Positions 48,123 through 58,489 of a stretch of DNA of 64,000 nt are shown here, in pieces. How positions within the stretch are numbered: the stretch's first letter is position 1; each line of letters starts with the position of its first letter. The stretch covers positions 310,001-374,000 of the forward strand of contig BGZK01000296.1 in the NCBI GenBank assembly GCA_005406025.1. Direction: 5' to 3'. Source of the stretch: Eumeta japonica (taxonomy: Eukaryota > Arthropoda > Insecta > Lepidoptera > Psychidae). Both the position numbers and the translations under genes were made by a program. The notes under the pieces are model-generated. The model made no database searches. It saw nothing but the letters and a program-made list of their open reading frames with translations, and was not told the DNA's origin.

Positions 48123-49855
48123 TCATGTATTTGAGTGATTGGCAGCAAATTTATCAATATTTGGCTTGAGTTTTGTAAGGAATAACCGTAAATCTCTCCT
48201 TTCTGTGATATGCAATCTGCTTCTTTTCTTTGTTAATAAGTTTGTAATGGCACTAAAACTTTTTTCGACGAGGTATGAGGAGGGAAACACTATCAGAAGC
48301 TTTTGCATAATTCCCCACAGTCCAGGATATTTTTCGGGTATTTCTGCCTGCAGCCAAAATTATTGATACCCTCTTTTAAATGTCACTTTCAGCTCCTCAT
48401 TAGTGCTAAGCTCGAGTAGCTCCTCTTGTAATATCACATTCTCCACTTCCGTTTCATCAAATGGATTTATGATCCATGGTGGTATTTCCATCGACAGAAT
48501 ATCTTCAAATCTGAATTTAAAATCATCATGCAGGGCAATCAAATGTTGATTCAAGGCATTCTACCTGCGACAAGTTTGAAAACTGAGAAAATTCGCGCCG
48601 ACCAATATTTTCCTTCATAAATTTCAATTTACTTCACTGAAATCACACTTTTGGTTTTATAAAATTGAGGCTGTCCCCTTGTAATTGTAAGTTGAGGTCA
48701 TTAAATTTTTTGAACAATATTATCAAATACGCGATGTCTGCTTTAAAATTGATCAAGTTTTTTTTTTAATCAGAATCTTTACTTTCCAAAAACTCTAAAA
48801 CCCAGTCAAAAAGTAAATAAAGTCTTGATAAATATGCACCTTTGAAAACCAGAGTACTTCGGTATGTAACAGCAATCGTTGGAAGTCTTCATCATTTTCA
48901 TCGCACAATTGTGCAAATGAACGCGTATTCAATGCATTACTTCTTATTTTGTTAATTGCATTAATCACAAATTGAAGGGATTGGTGCAATCTGTCACTCA
49001 AATTTTTCGCTACTAGATGTTGTCGGTGAATAACACAGTGAATCGCAATTACCTCTGGTATAATTCTTTTAAGATGGCTTTATAAACCCACGATATTGCC
49101 CGACCACGGCAGGAACTCCATCTGTTGCCACCGAAATAATGTTTGTGAATGGAATCGATTTTTCTTTTAAAAAAAATCACTTGAAACATTAAATATTGAT
49201 TCACCTTTAGTGCCCGTCTTCAAAATTTTCGCGAATAGTAGCTCTTCATGAACTTCTTCGCCCATAATAAATCGAACATATGCCAATAATAATGCTTCAT
49301 TGGCAGGTATAGTTGACTCGTCTAGTTGAATAGAAAAATGAGTTGTTCGTAGATAATCACACAAGAAACTTTCAAGATCAGAGCTCATTTCATCAATACG
49401 TCTTTGTATAGTGTTGTCACTCAAAGGAATTCTTTTGAGTATGTCCAATGAAGATTTGTGCAGAACAGTTTTTAAAACCTTTTCAACAGCAGGTAAAATT
49501 AACTGTTCTTCAATTGTGTGCGGTTTCTCAGATTTTGCTATAAGTAGTGAGATATTGTAAGATGATCGCAAGCCATCATCGTTGCTTTCAGATGTTGAAG
49601 AGAACACACTGTGCACGGTGGGTCTCTTTTCATATTTTTCTTTTAATGTTTGGAAATATTTCAAATCTTTGCCTATTTTATTCTTAGATGATCTTCCAGC
49701 TTTGATGGTTTCATACAGTCATTGCTCAAAATTTTATTGCATAAAAGGCATGTGGACAATCGTTTGTCTGCCTTTGATGGAAGAAAACCAAATTTTAAAT
49801 ATTCAACACTGTACTGACGACACTTTTTCTTAGACTCGGCCATGTTTTGTATCAA
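48123..49855 (-). pseudogene. Broken hAT transposase (ZBED5-like)
   Basis: Starts MIQNMAESKKKCRQYSVEYL. A BED-type zinc finger follows (CLLCNKILSND, KLEDHLRIK, about 49760-49676). A frame break with the loss of a few codons lies at 49673. Then come the dimer/catalytic region FSIQLDESTIPANEALLLAY (49340-49290), VATDGVPAV (about 49110) and LHTEVLWFSK (about 48860). The C-terminal hAT dimerisation motif SYLVEKSFSAITNLLTKKRS lies at 48280-48225. Interruptions occur at 49167, 49070-49000, 48795 and 48360. Family knowledge: this group has been domesticated repeatedly in animals as ZBED/GTF2IRD2-type genes, but this copy is a relic. Confidence 0.88.
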
Positions 49856-50302
49856 TTACCTACCTGTAAATAAATTTAAAAAAAAAGTTGTTTTATTAAT
49901 CTTTAGGCGATTCGAACTTAACAGGATATGGCCATTTTAACATAACATGGTTAATCAATTATTATAATTATTATGACATGAACAAAATTCTGGCTGCAAA
50001 CAGTTTCTAATTATTAAAAGCAATAAATCGCTAAGATCCATAATAGAGTTTTATGAAAGCAGCTGAACTTATTTTAATGTGATATAACATTATTATTTCA
50101 TTTATTATATTTTTATATTTCTGTGAATTCTATAGAAACTTTTAAACGATATTTTGATATTAAAAACTCCGCAATAAATAAATGATTTAGATAGGTAATA
50201 AAAATAAAGTGGGGACGAAAAGTTCGATCTTTCTCGGCTTAAAACTATATGCATATAACAAATAGGCAGGTAGGTACTTACTCTTCCGACACTGGCAATC
50301 AC

Positions 50303-50415
50303 TAATATCGATTCACTCTACTTTTCTTTTCGAAAGTTTGAAAACAAATTCAGTCACTGGCCAAGACTAATATCGATTCACTTTTCTTTATGAAATTTCA
50401 GAAACAAATGAGTAA
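50303..50415. repeat. Tandem duplication of about 65 bp in the hAT right end
   Basis: actaatatcgattcact, ttttcttt and gaaa.tt.gaaaacaaat recur at 50303 and 50369. Confidence 0.7.
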
Positions 50416-50827
50416 CGATTATCCTTGACATTCGTGTTTATATGGGTGAAGAATCAAACACGTTCATGCAAGATTGCAAGCACATACACCACAAGTCGTA
50501 TTAATTTGTATGTCTGAACAAGCGTTGTGGAAGGGACGGCGGCCGGCGCGGCAACGACAAGTCTCGACGCATTATACTGAATATGGAATAGGCAAGTTTT
50601 TACAATTAACAGTCGCTGAGCTTCTTAAAATATTATCTGCCTATATCGATTAGAGAAGTCAAGTCAACATTTTAGTTCTTCACTATCGAAACCAAATTAA
50701 TTTTGATGCACTCCCGCTTACGATTGTGGACCGCCATTTTTTATTACGCCCAACGTAGACCCCCGTCGAGTCTCTCGTGGACCTTTGGGGGTTCACCTGG
50801 ACCACTTTGGGAAATACTGGTCTATGG

Positions 50828-52470
50828 CAATGAAATAAGTCATTTCTAAATGATACAGAAATTTAGTGTGCATTTACTACTTGTTCTAGTAAATCATTAA
50901 CATTACATTTAAATATTACATTACTGGCATATAAACGATGTTTATTTATTTTGCCTATTTGAGAATTTGGTAAATTGAAATCGATCGTAGTCAGTCAGTA
51001 GAAGAAATATTTAAATTTATGAACACGTCAAATCTGATATTCGATCAGAGAAATTCAGATAAGTAAACAGCGCTCTCGTTACTTCCTCTACTAAACCATT
51101 CTTAACACCGCGTGAAAACGAGTTAGCAATAATCAATCATTTCCTAGAAAGTTTATAGATCCTTTCTATTTTAGAACTTAGACAAGTAGGATTGCTATTG
51201 TATCTTGAAATCAGAATCTATATTAAGTTTCTCAAATTGTGCGAAAAATTTAATAAATAAATATTGTCGACGTAATCGTCATTCAGAAACCCCCCCCCCA
51301 AGTCATCAAAAATAAGCAAAGTAAAGGCTCCTCACCCCCCATTAGCGCTTACCTGATACTTGAACGATCCATTAGTAATGGATTTTTACCATAGCGTAAA
51401 TCTATGTTAATAAAGCTAGTGTAATTGAAGTTATAGATTGCTAGGTTAAGTGAGAATACGTCTCTAGGTATACAAAGCTTGTATATAGTTAATTCAAGCA
51501 GACTATAGTCGTCACAGATAATAAATATAAGTCGTTACAAAACACACGATCGACGTTATGGTCTTTAGAAGTCGATTATTGGCCCATCTACAATAGAATG
51601 ATGAGGAAAATGATCACAAGTGACTTGTTTATTTGTATGACTCGATCCATTCTTTAGCCATCGATTTCAATGAAAAATAGAAGACAATGTCGATTGACGG
51701 ATACGTCTAGTATCAAGTGCAGTACATGAGGTACAATCGATGTGATCGGTCAATTAAATGGATCGAAGTTGATGTCCTCTTCCCTACACATGATAACGAG
51801 GGTGCGATACTGAATTAGAAGGGGGATTTTGACTCCTTTGTTGACTTTTATCGGGGATTAAAAAACTGTAAGAATTTCAACGACGCAAATGCAAGAAAAA
51901 TTACAAGGTATGAGAGTAGATTGAAATAGATAACAGAAAAATTTTGTATACAATTTTTGTTGTAATCCTCCATTGGAGTCGCTTTGGTGATGGATCGTTG
52001 AATTGTCTAAGGGAAATTAAAATGACTTAGCTAAATGTAATCAAGATTACCATATCTAAGTTTAGTATGATTTTTTATTGCGTTATCTGGATATCAAAAA
52101 TAAAAATAAGCAGAATAAAATGTATGCTATACTTTGGGTCGAGTACAGTCACCTTATAGTTGAACGTCATTTTCAAAAATAATGATACGAAATGTGTTAT
52201 CTTTTCGTATATATATCTAGCTTATAAACTATATGTATAAAAATATGATGAATTTATTATATTTTATAAATAACATCTTCTTTTATAATAACGGAAAACT
52301 GTTCCGATTCCGAAATCCAAAAAGTAAGACTGAATAACTATGATGTAATTACAAATTCATTGCATTTCATGCCGTTTACAGGCTAGAAATATTAAAATTC
52401 ATATTTTAACTACATCTCGTTAGGGATACCTTAATTTCTATTGAAGTCTTAAGATGTAACTTGATGTTTG
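50828..52470. other. AT-rich noncoding stretch
   Basis: No supported gene or repeat. A C homopolymer lies at 51290-51299 and another C run at 51333-51339. Confidence 0.45.
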
Positions 52471-52479
52471 CGCGACACT

Positions 52480-52700
52480 CCCGAAAAGCCCGTTCGTAAA
52501 ATAAGATAAGTTTGCAGCTTAAGGTGAACGCCCGCCGAACTTTTTATCTTTCACCCGTCCGGGGTGTTTTTGCCCGTGCGAGCCGGCGGCGCCCCCCTCC
52601 CCGCGCCGCTCCGACCGCCGCTGCCGCGGGTCCGAACAGTCGCTCACTTTCTCTAGAGCGCGTGCGTCGACGGTGAAGTGTGTCCGGCAGCGGTTTTGAT
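52480..52700. promoter_or_regulatory. GC-rich unique island
   Basis: ccgtccggggtgtttttgcc and the run gagccggcggcgcccccctc through ccgctgccgcgggtccg peak sharply above the flanks. No coding frame is seen. It looks like a regulatory or promoter-type island. Confidence 0.3.
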
Positions 52701-53293
52701 TTGACCACCACGGCTAATTACTAGGAATGCTTTTGGGACACTTTCATACATAGAAGTTGGGAGTGAAACAGACTTCTGTAAACGGCTAACGAGTACCATG
52801 TTAATGAAATGAATCTGATGACAGTATGATATGGCTATACACAAAGTTTATGTAATGCGTGTGCTGTTATTAAGATATTTCTCATTATACCTACGTGATA
52901 TTTGATTATTCGTACAAACGGACTAAGTTACAATAAACTCGGTAATCAACCAATTCGTGAGCCAGGAAATTAGTATACCGACCCCAATTCTACATATCGA
53001 TGATGTGACGATGTTCATTATTCCTTGTAAGTATAGTCAATGATAGAATTCTAAATTGCACAAAAAAAAAATAAGAAATAACAAATTTTCTCAAGAGGAC
53101 AGAGATCGTATGATTTTACTCTTTCCGCCTTTGCCCTGCCTCTCCCCAAGCCGATATTCAATGCGGTGTGTGTTACAGTAACGAATATACCTACACGAAA
53201 TGAATATACGAAACTACACGGGGACAGAGCACCTAGGTACGTCAGCAGGTCGACGAGAGCGTGACGTAAGCTAGCTGAGACTTAAGATCTAAG
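52701..53293. other. Noncoding spacer
   Basis: No supported gene. Confidence 0.4.
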
Positions 53294-53338
53294 TCTGTCC
53301 ATCCTGTTGAAGTACTAAACTTCAACAGGATGGACAGA
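53294..53338. repeat. Perfect foldback, 20-nt arms, 5-nt loop
   Basis: tctgtccatcctgttgaagt, loop actaa, acttcaacaggatggacaga; exact arms. Confidence 0.93.
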
Positions 53339-53339
53339 A

Positions 53340-53720
53340 GCAACCGAAACTCAACAGTGGAGATAATAACCGGGCGACGACAGCGCGATCTACATGAACG
53401 AGTTAAGAACGGGCGGACGGCGAGTACGCTTTGAGCACGACGGCAAGGAGGTAAGATATCGGCTCATTTCTCTCAGGAGCGGTGATGATCTTGGCCGGCC
53501 ATCAACTGCAGAGTGAGCGGTGCGGCGGTCGGACAGGCCAGCTACGAGTATTACCTGTATGATTACAGCACCTCAGTGAGTTGCGGGGAGCCTGCCGCTG
53601 TGTTTGCTCGGGCGGGTCTCGGCAGCGTCGTTGTCAATCACCGCTCAAGGGTTCGATCGTCAATCAAACTTTTCCGCTAGCGAGAGATCGTATCGTCAGA
53701 CGGTTGTTTATCCGCCCAAA
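53340..53720 (+). other. GC-rich island with possible plus-strand exon ends
   Basis: Two good donor sites occur on the plus strand: ggcaaggag|gtaagatatc (53450/53451) and cacctca|gtgagttg (53575/53576). The frames leading into them read SAIYMNELRTGGRRVRFEHD and GQASYEYYLYDYSTS. They are in different frames, stops precede both, and no partner exon is known. This could be a 5' exon of a gene outside the window or simply a regulatory island. Confidence 0.25.
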
Positions 53721-54699
53721 AATTATACTTAATAATCTCAACGATGCTGAAACTATTTCAATCATAATGAGGCAGTTTATTATGTTTTTTATATTACTCC
53801 ATTTAAACATTTTTTATTTGTGTAGAAGTGTAGTGAAAGTGTTTCACTTGCGCCATATTGGTATAGGATGATGTTAAACTCCGTTTTGAATGAAAGAGAT
53901 GGCATAGAAAATTTGATGGCTTACAGTTCATATTTTTTAATCGATTTTATTTTTCGATTCTCTGTTAGTAATTATGTGTAATTAACTTTTATACATATGT
54001 ACATATTAATTATGTTTGATTTTATTTAACACTTATAGAAAGTCTACCAACACAGCATACTGCAATGATTTTTAATAAATAAAAGAAAAATAAAGTTATA
54101 AACAAAAATAAAATTATTTTAAAAAAGCATAGCATGCTTTTTACTATATTTTTATAATGACTCGTACTTTTATACATAGTTACTAATGATATATTTACAA
54201 CAATAAATATTAAGCACCCCACGCTACTTTACAAAAAAAATTGTATTTTTGTTTATCGCTTTATTTTTGTCTTATTGAAAATCATTGAAAAATATTGTAT
54301 TAGTAAATTTTCTAAGCTTGTTAAATAATTAAAAATTATTTTCTGCTCCTTAGTTCGATTTGTTAATAAAGCGTGTGTTTAAGTATTTATAAACTAGTCA
54401 TTTATTTTTTCACTTTTTAGTCAAATGCGAAAAAAAAAATTGAGCTACTTCCGAAGTTTTTGTAATTTTGATGCTAGGTCAACCCTTCCTCAGCTCGTCG
54501 AGGGACAAATCTACTTACAACAGAGTTGCAGCTGTTACTCTGATGTGAGGATTATGACATGACATTTTTAAACTACCCTTAAACAATTGAGCACCTTGTT
54601 CGCCTTGGCTTATATAGGAACAGAAGTTTCTAACATTCAGGGTGACTCCAAGCCTTCCTCTAGTAGACCGTATAGATGGCGAGGCTAATTTTAGAAAGC
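53721..54699. other. AT-rich noncoding stretch
   Basis: No gene. The sequence from about 54480 (cccttcctcagctcgtcgag) begins to resemble the tandem array that follows. Confidence 0.4.
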
Positions 54700-55490
54700 C
54701 CAAACATGGTTATGATACGTTCTTCTATTTTGATATTTCATTGTCTACCTTCTGGATTTGTCATTAAACTCTGAAAACCATTTACGATTGGAGTACATTT
54801 CAAGATAATTGAAACAAGTTGAAACACGGATAGAATACGTTGTTTCGTCATAGAGTTCCGGTGTCAAACTTCTAGCTCCATCATCAGATCATAAAAAATC
54901 GATCATGCTCAAAGTAAATCTCAAAGCGACTCCCACGAGCCCAAACATGGCTAGGATACGTTGTCTCGTTACGGAATTTCGGTCCCAAACTTCCAGATCC
55001 TCAACTCGAATCATAGCTAAAGTGCATCCCAAGACAATTCCAACAAGTCCAAACATCGCTAGAATACGTTGTTCCAGTATACGTAAGTTCCAGTGTTAAA
55101 CTTCCAGCTTCATCGTCAGAAACTAAAAGCCACTCGCAGTTAAAGTGTATCTCAAGATAATTCCAATAAACCCATACACCGGTAGGATATGTTCTTCCGT
55201 TATGCAGTTCCAGTGTCAATCTTCCGGCTCTATAATCAGCACCGGAAAATCAATCTTGACCAAAGTACATTCAATACAATTCCAACAATAATCTCAAACA
55301 CGACTAAGATATCCCATTATGTAATGCTAGTGTCTACCATCCGACTCCCCCATTGGACTCTGAAAATCATTCTGGGCCAGAGTCCATATGAAGACAATTC
55401 CAACAAGCTCAAATAGAGTTAGGACATGTTACTCCGTTATGTTCCTGTACCAACCTTCTGAATTCATCATCAGATCAGTCCATTGACATC
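54700..55490. repeat. Degenerate ~120-bp tandem array, about seven units
   Basis: The phrase '(t)acgttgtttcgtcatagagttcc' recurs in diverged form at about 54717, 54837, 54958, 55066, 55189, 55310 and 55426, giving spacings of 108-123 bp. Each unit also carries 'aactt(c)cagctcc/catc..cag', 'aaagt.catctcaagacaattccaaca' and 'cccaaacatggctaggata'. Units are 60-80% alike by eye. I recall similar degenerate arrays from moth genomes. ORFs across it are repeat artefacts. Confidence 0.85.
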
Positions 55491-56575
55491 ACATGTTTGT
55501 ATTGTCATCAGAACTATATACAATCGCCAAGTTTCATGATAGTCTATCAATTAAAAACGTTTTAGGAAAACATAGGTGAACGTTAATTTACGTATTGCGA
55601 AGTGGGCGGGTAACGACTAGTTTGTTATAAAAGCGAAACGATGGTTTAAAAGTGTCAGGCAAAAATTGGGGTTACAATTGTGCAGTTAAATTTTACCGTG
55701 ATTAATAGACCGTCATAAATTATAATATCGATATTGACCAATAAAGCTTTAAACGATTCGATCATGGTGTAATATTTCTACTAGAATGTCTTGTAGGATT
55801 AGGTGATGTTGATTAAACCGATCAAATTGAAATATTGTCCTAAAAGAGATTGGAAAATAAAAATACGTTACGACAGAAAATATTTGTTGCGGTCACATTT
55901 TCTAGCCTTCAGACGACGCTCGTATAAAACCGGCTAAAGTGGAAGTCGGTCTCCTGCATTTACGGTTTCGTGCCATGAACAAAACGATGTATCGCATCGC
56001 TCCATATAAGTTTGATGTACTAACAAATACAAATGTTGATTTTAATCACACTAAAAAATATTAAAAGTAAAAAAATATCAACCAGAGTCGATAAAATGAA
56101 CAAGCGGAGTAGTTATGTTGTGAATTGTAAAGACACTAAAAAATTTTTGTAAATTTTATAAATCCTTGGCTGCAAAATGAAAATTTATTTCATGATAATC
56201 AAAAAAAAAAATGTATAGGCGCAGTAAGGAAAAAGTAAGATCATCTGAATCATAATCTTTATTTCTATAAGAACAGCAGGACTGACCATAAGAGATAGCA
56301 GAAAATTTATACATTATTTATAGACAATGGATTAAAAATTATTAATAAGGACCAGATTTCTGCCTTTGATTATTTAATTTATTATCTATGCCTCAAATAC
56401 AATTTTATGGCTGATTGATTAAAATCCTGAACGAATAACCATGTACAATAAAAATAAATTACATTTTTGATCTATTTCATAGATCCATGGATTTTTTTTA
56501 ATTCTAATTTTTTTTTATATTTTTAATCATAAATCCCATTAAGTAACACGCTTCACATATAGTTTTTAGAGTACT
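55491..56575. other. AT-rich noncoding stretch
   Basis: A GC-richer patch lies at 55905-55975. Nothing else is recognisable. Confidence 0.4.
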
Positions 56576-56579
56576 TACC

Positions 56580-57290
56580 CAAAATGGCATAAACGGCACC
56601 CTTATAGTTTCGTCATGTCCATCTATCCGTCCGTCCGTATGTCACAGGCATTTTATTCAACAACTACAACACATATATTAATGAAATTTATAGTGTAGGT
56701 TTCTTATATAAGCCGCTACTTAATTTGGTAGTTAAAGATAAAATAAACATTTCCAAGGGGGGGCACTTCATATATGTAACCGACGCTGAAAAAATTGCTT
56801 TTCAGCAAACATCAACAAGTGGCACATATTTTGACAGACCTTTTAAAAATACTTTAAGGTTTTAAGCCATTTTTCTGATTAGTTGAATAATGTACCGAAT
56901 GTAATAAACGCTCCGAAATTTGCAAAAATTGTGTCCCCCCCTCTATTTTTTAAACTGTATTTTCAAAAGATATGAAAAAAAAATAAAAGTAGCGCTTAAT
57001 AAATACTTTTAACGAAAATTATTTTGAACATGGTTGGATATACTGTATAGGAGTTATTGCCGAAAAACTACGCTTCTGAACAAAAGGACGTAAGTGCCAT
57101 GAAGATACGCTCTTTCATTGATACACTTTAGTATACACTAGTTTAATAGTACATAATAATCGACATACCTATTTGTTTTTTTAGTTATAGGCGACTAAGG
57201 TGCCTATAACTATTCTTTGCGGGAAACATGGAAAAAGTGTAATAACGTAGGTACTTTTTTCATATGTAGTGCATTTCTTCGTAATATTGG
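56580..57290 (-). repeat. Interspersed repeat, copy B (inverted relative to 23745-24395)
   Basis: Its reverse complement aligns along its length with copy A. It extends further at one end to 'acgaaactataagggtgccg' and 'tttatgccattttggg', the classic end of this lepidopteran repeat. A palindrome (agttataggc..gcctataact, 57183-57211) is present here but not in copy A. Confidence 0.85.
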
Positions 57291-57559
57291 CATCTGAACC
57301 CTATAATGAACATGGTCCGACATGCTCTTGGTCAGTTTTCTTTAATTCATAATTTCATGTTATCGCACACGTTACAAATCGATAGCAATGGTACAGTCAC
57401 CGAGGAAAAACGACCTGCAGACACCAACAAACAGACAAAAACATATCGAGATCTCGCGACAAGTTTCGACCTCTTAGCCGCGTAATACTAAAAACGAGAC
57501 TTCTGTAAGCCTAACGTCGATCCATTACGATAGTACCGGGTACATTATTAAATCAACAC
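57291..57559. other. Noncoding spacer
   Basis: Nothing recognisable. Confidence 0.4.
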
Positions 57560-57795
57560 CTCGTGATTATGTAAATGTTTGTATTCCGTATTACCGCGTC
57601 CACGTCGCACATTCGGCGGGGTGGGTGCGAGCATATGGCGCGCGCCGCGAGCTTTCGTCTTACACTTTCTTCCATGCAAATCCATGTTTTATATAACGGC
57701 TCGTCCTCGGCGAGCCGTCGGTCTAGCCGCCATTATCTAATTGTTACGAAACCTTTCATCGGTTACGACACCGCCGTTCGGTTATTGACTTTAGA
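57560..57795. promoter_or_regulatory. GC-rich unique island with transcription-factor-like words
   Basis: Contains the POU octamer-like atgcaaat (57675), a TATA-like tttatataa (57687), agccgccattatctaattg (57726; Pho/YY1-like GCCAT and homeodomain TAATTG) and GC-rich flanks. Candidate enhancer; no coding frame. Confidence 0.35.
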
Positions 57796-58489
57796 CAATA
57801 ATTTGATGTGTTAATTTATTTTAATCTATGCGTTTTTATAACTTGTGCCCTGTGTGTGTGCTGCGACTTCCGTATTGGAAGAATTCTAGGTTAAACACAT
57901 TTTTATGTTCCATTATAAAAAAACATAGTTATCATCTAGATTTTATTCAATTGAAATTAGGAGAAAGACATCATATTAGTTTTAGGATGTTAATTCAGGA
58001 TGTTTAATACCTATGCTAAAAGACAGATCTAAAGGAAAGCCGCGTTTTGTAATGAATTATTTCTTTCCTATGTTTAAGATTTGTATTTTGGAATCCTTAT
58101 GCTTTAAATTTTATAAATGGGAATGTATGTCTATTTGGATGTTTTTCCGTTAATGTAATCCAATTTTGTGTAGAGATAAATTTACTTTTATCTGTCTACC
58201 TCCCATTTTTATTATTCGCTGAAATGAGATATATGACATGTTTCATACAATTCAAAACTAATTAGATAATTTACGGTGATATGGCTGTATTTTTTTGAAG
58301 ATAGAATTTTATATCATTATTACAAAAATAAATTAAAAACTGCACTTTATAATTAATCTTTTATTAGTCATTTTGGTTTTACAGATTTTGGTTTCTATTG
58401 ATCAATTGATTCTTTCTATTGATTTGGTTTCTACAGAATGATAGTAATTTATTTATAAAAAAATAAGTAAGTGTCCATCTTATCCGACT
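57796..58489. other. AT-rich noncoding stretch
   Basis: Nothing recognisable. Confidence 0.4.

Larger units (their letters stand above)
47527..50819 (-). mobile_element. hAT transposon, complete ends, dead transposase
   Basis: The left end CAGAGGTTCCCAAAC and the inverted right end CAGTATTTCCCAAAG are imperfect TIRs of the Charlie/Buster type. An 8-bp near-identical target duplication flanks the 3293-bp element. The transposase runs on the minus strand inside. Subterminal structure includes an inverted repeat (47788-47902) and a ~65-bp direct duplication (50303-50415). Confidence 0.93.

Noticed and set aside
49582..49833. Plus-strand ORF over the hAT
   Set aside because: Antisense to the transposase zinc-finger region.
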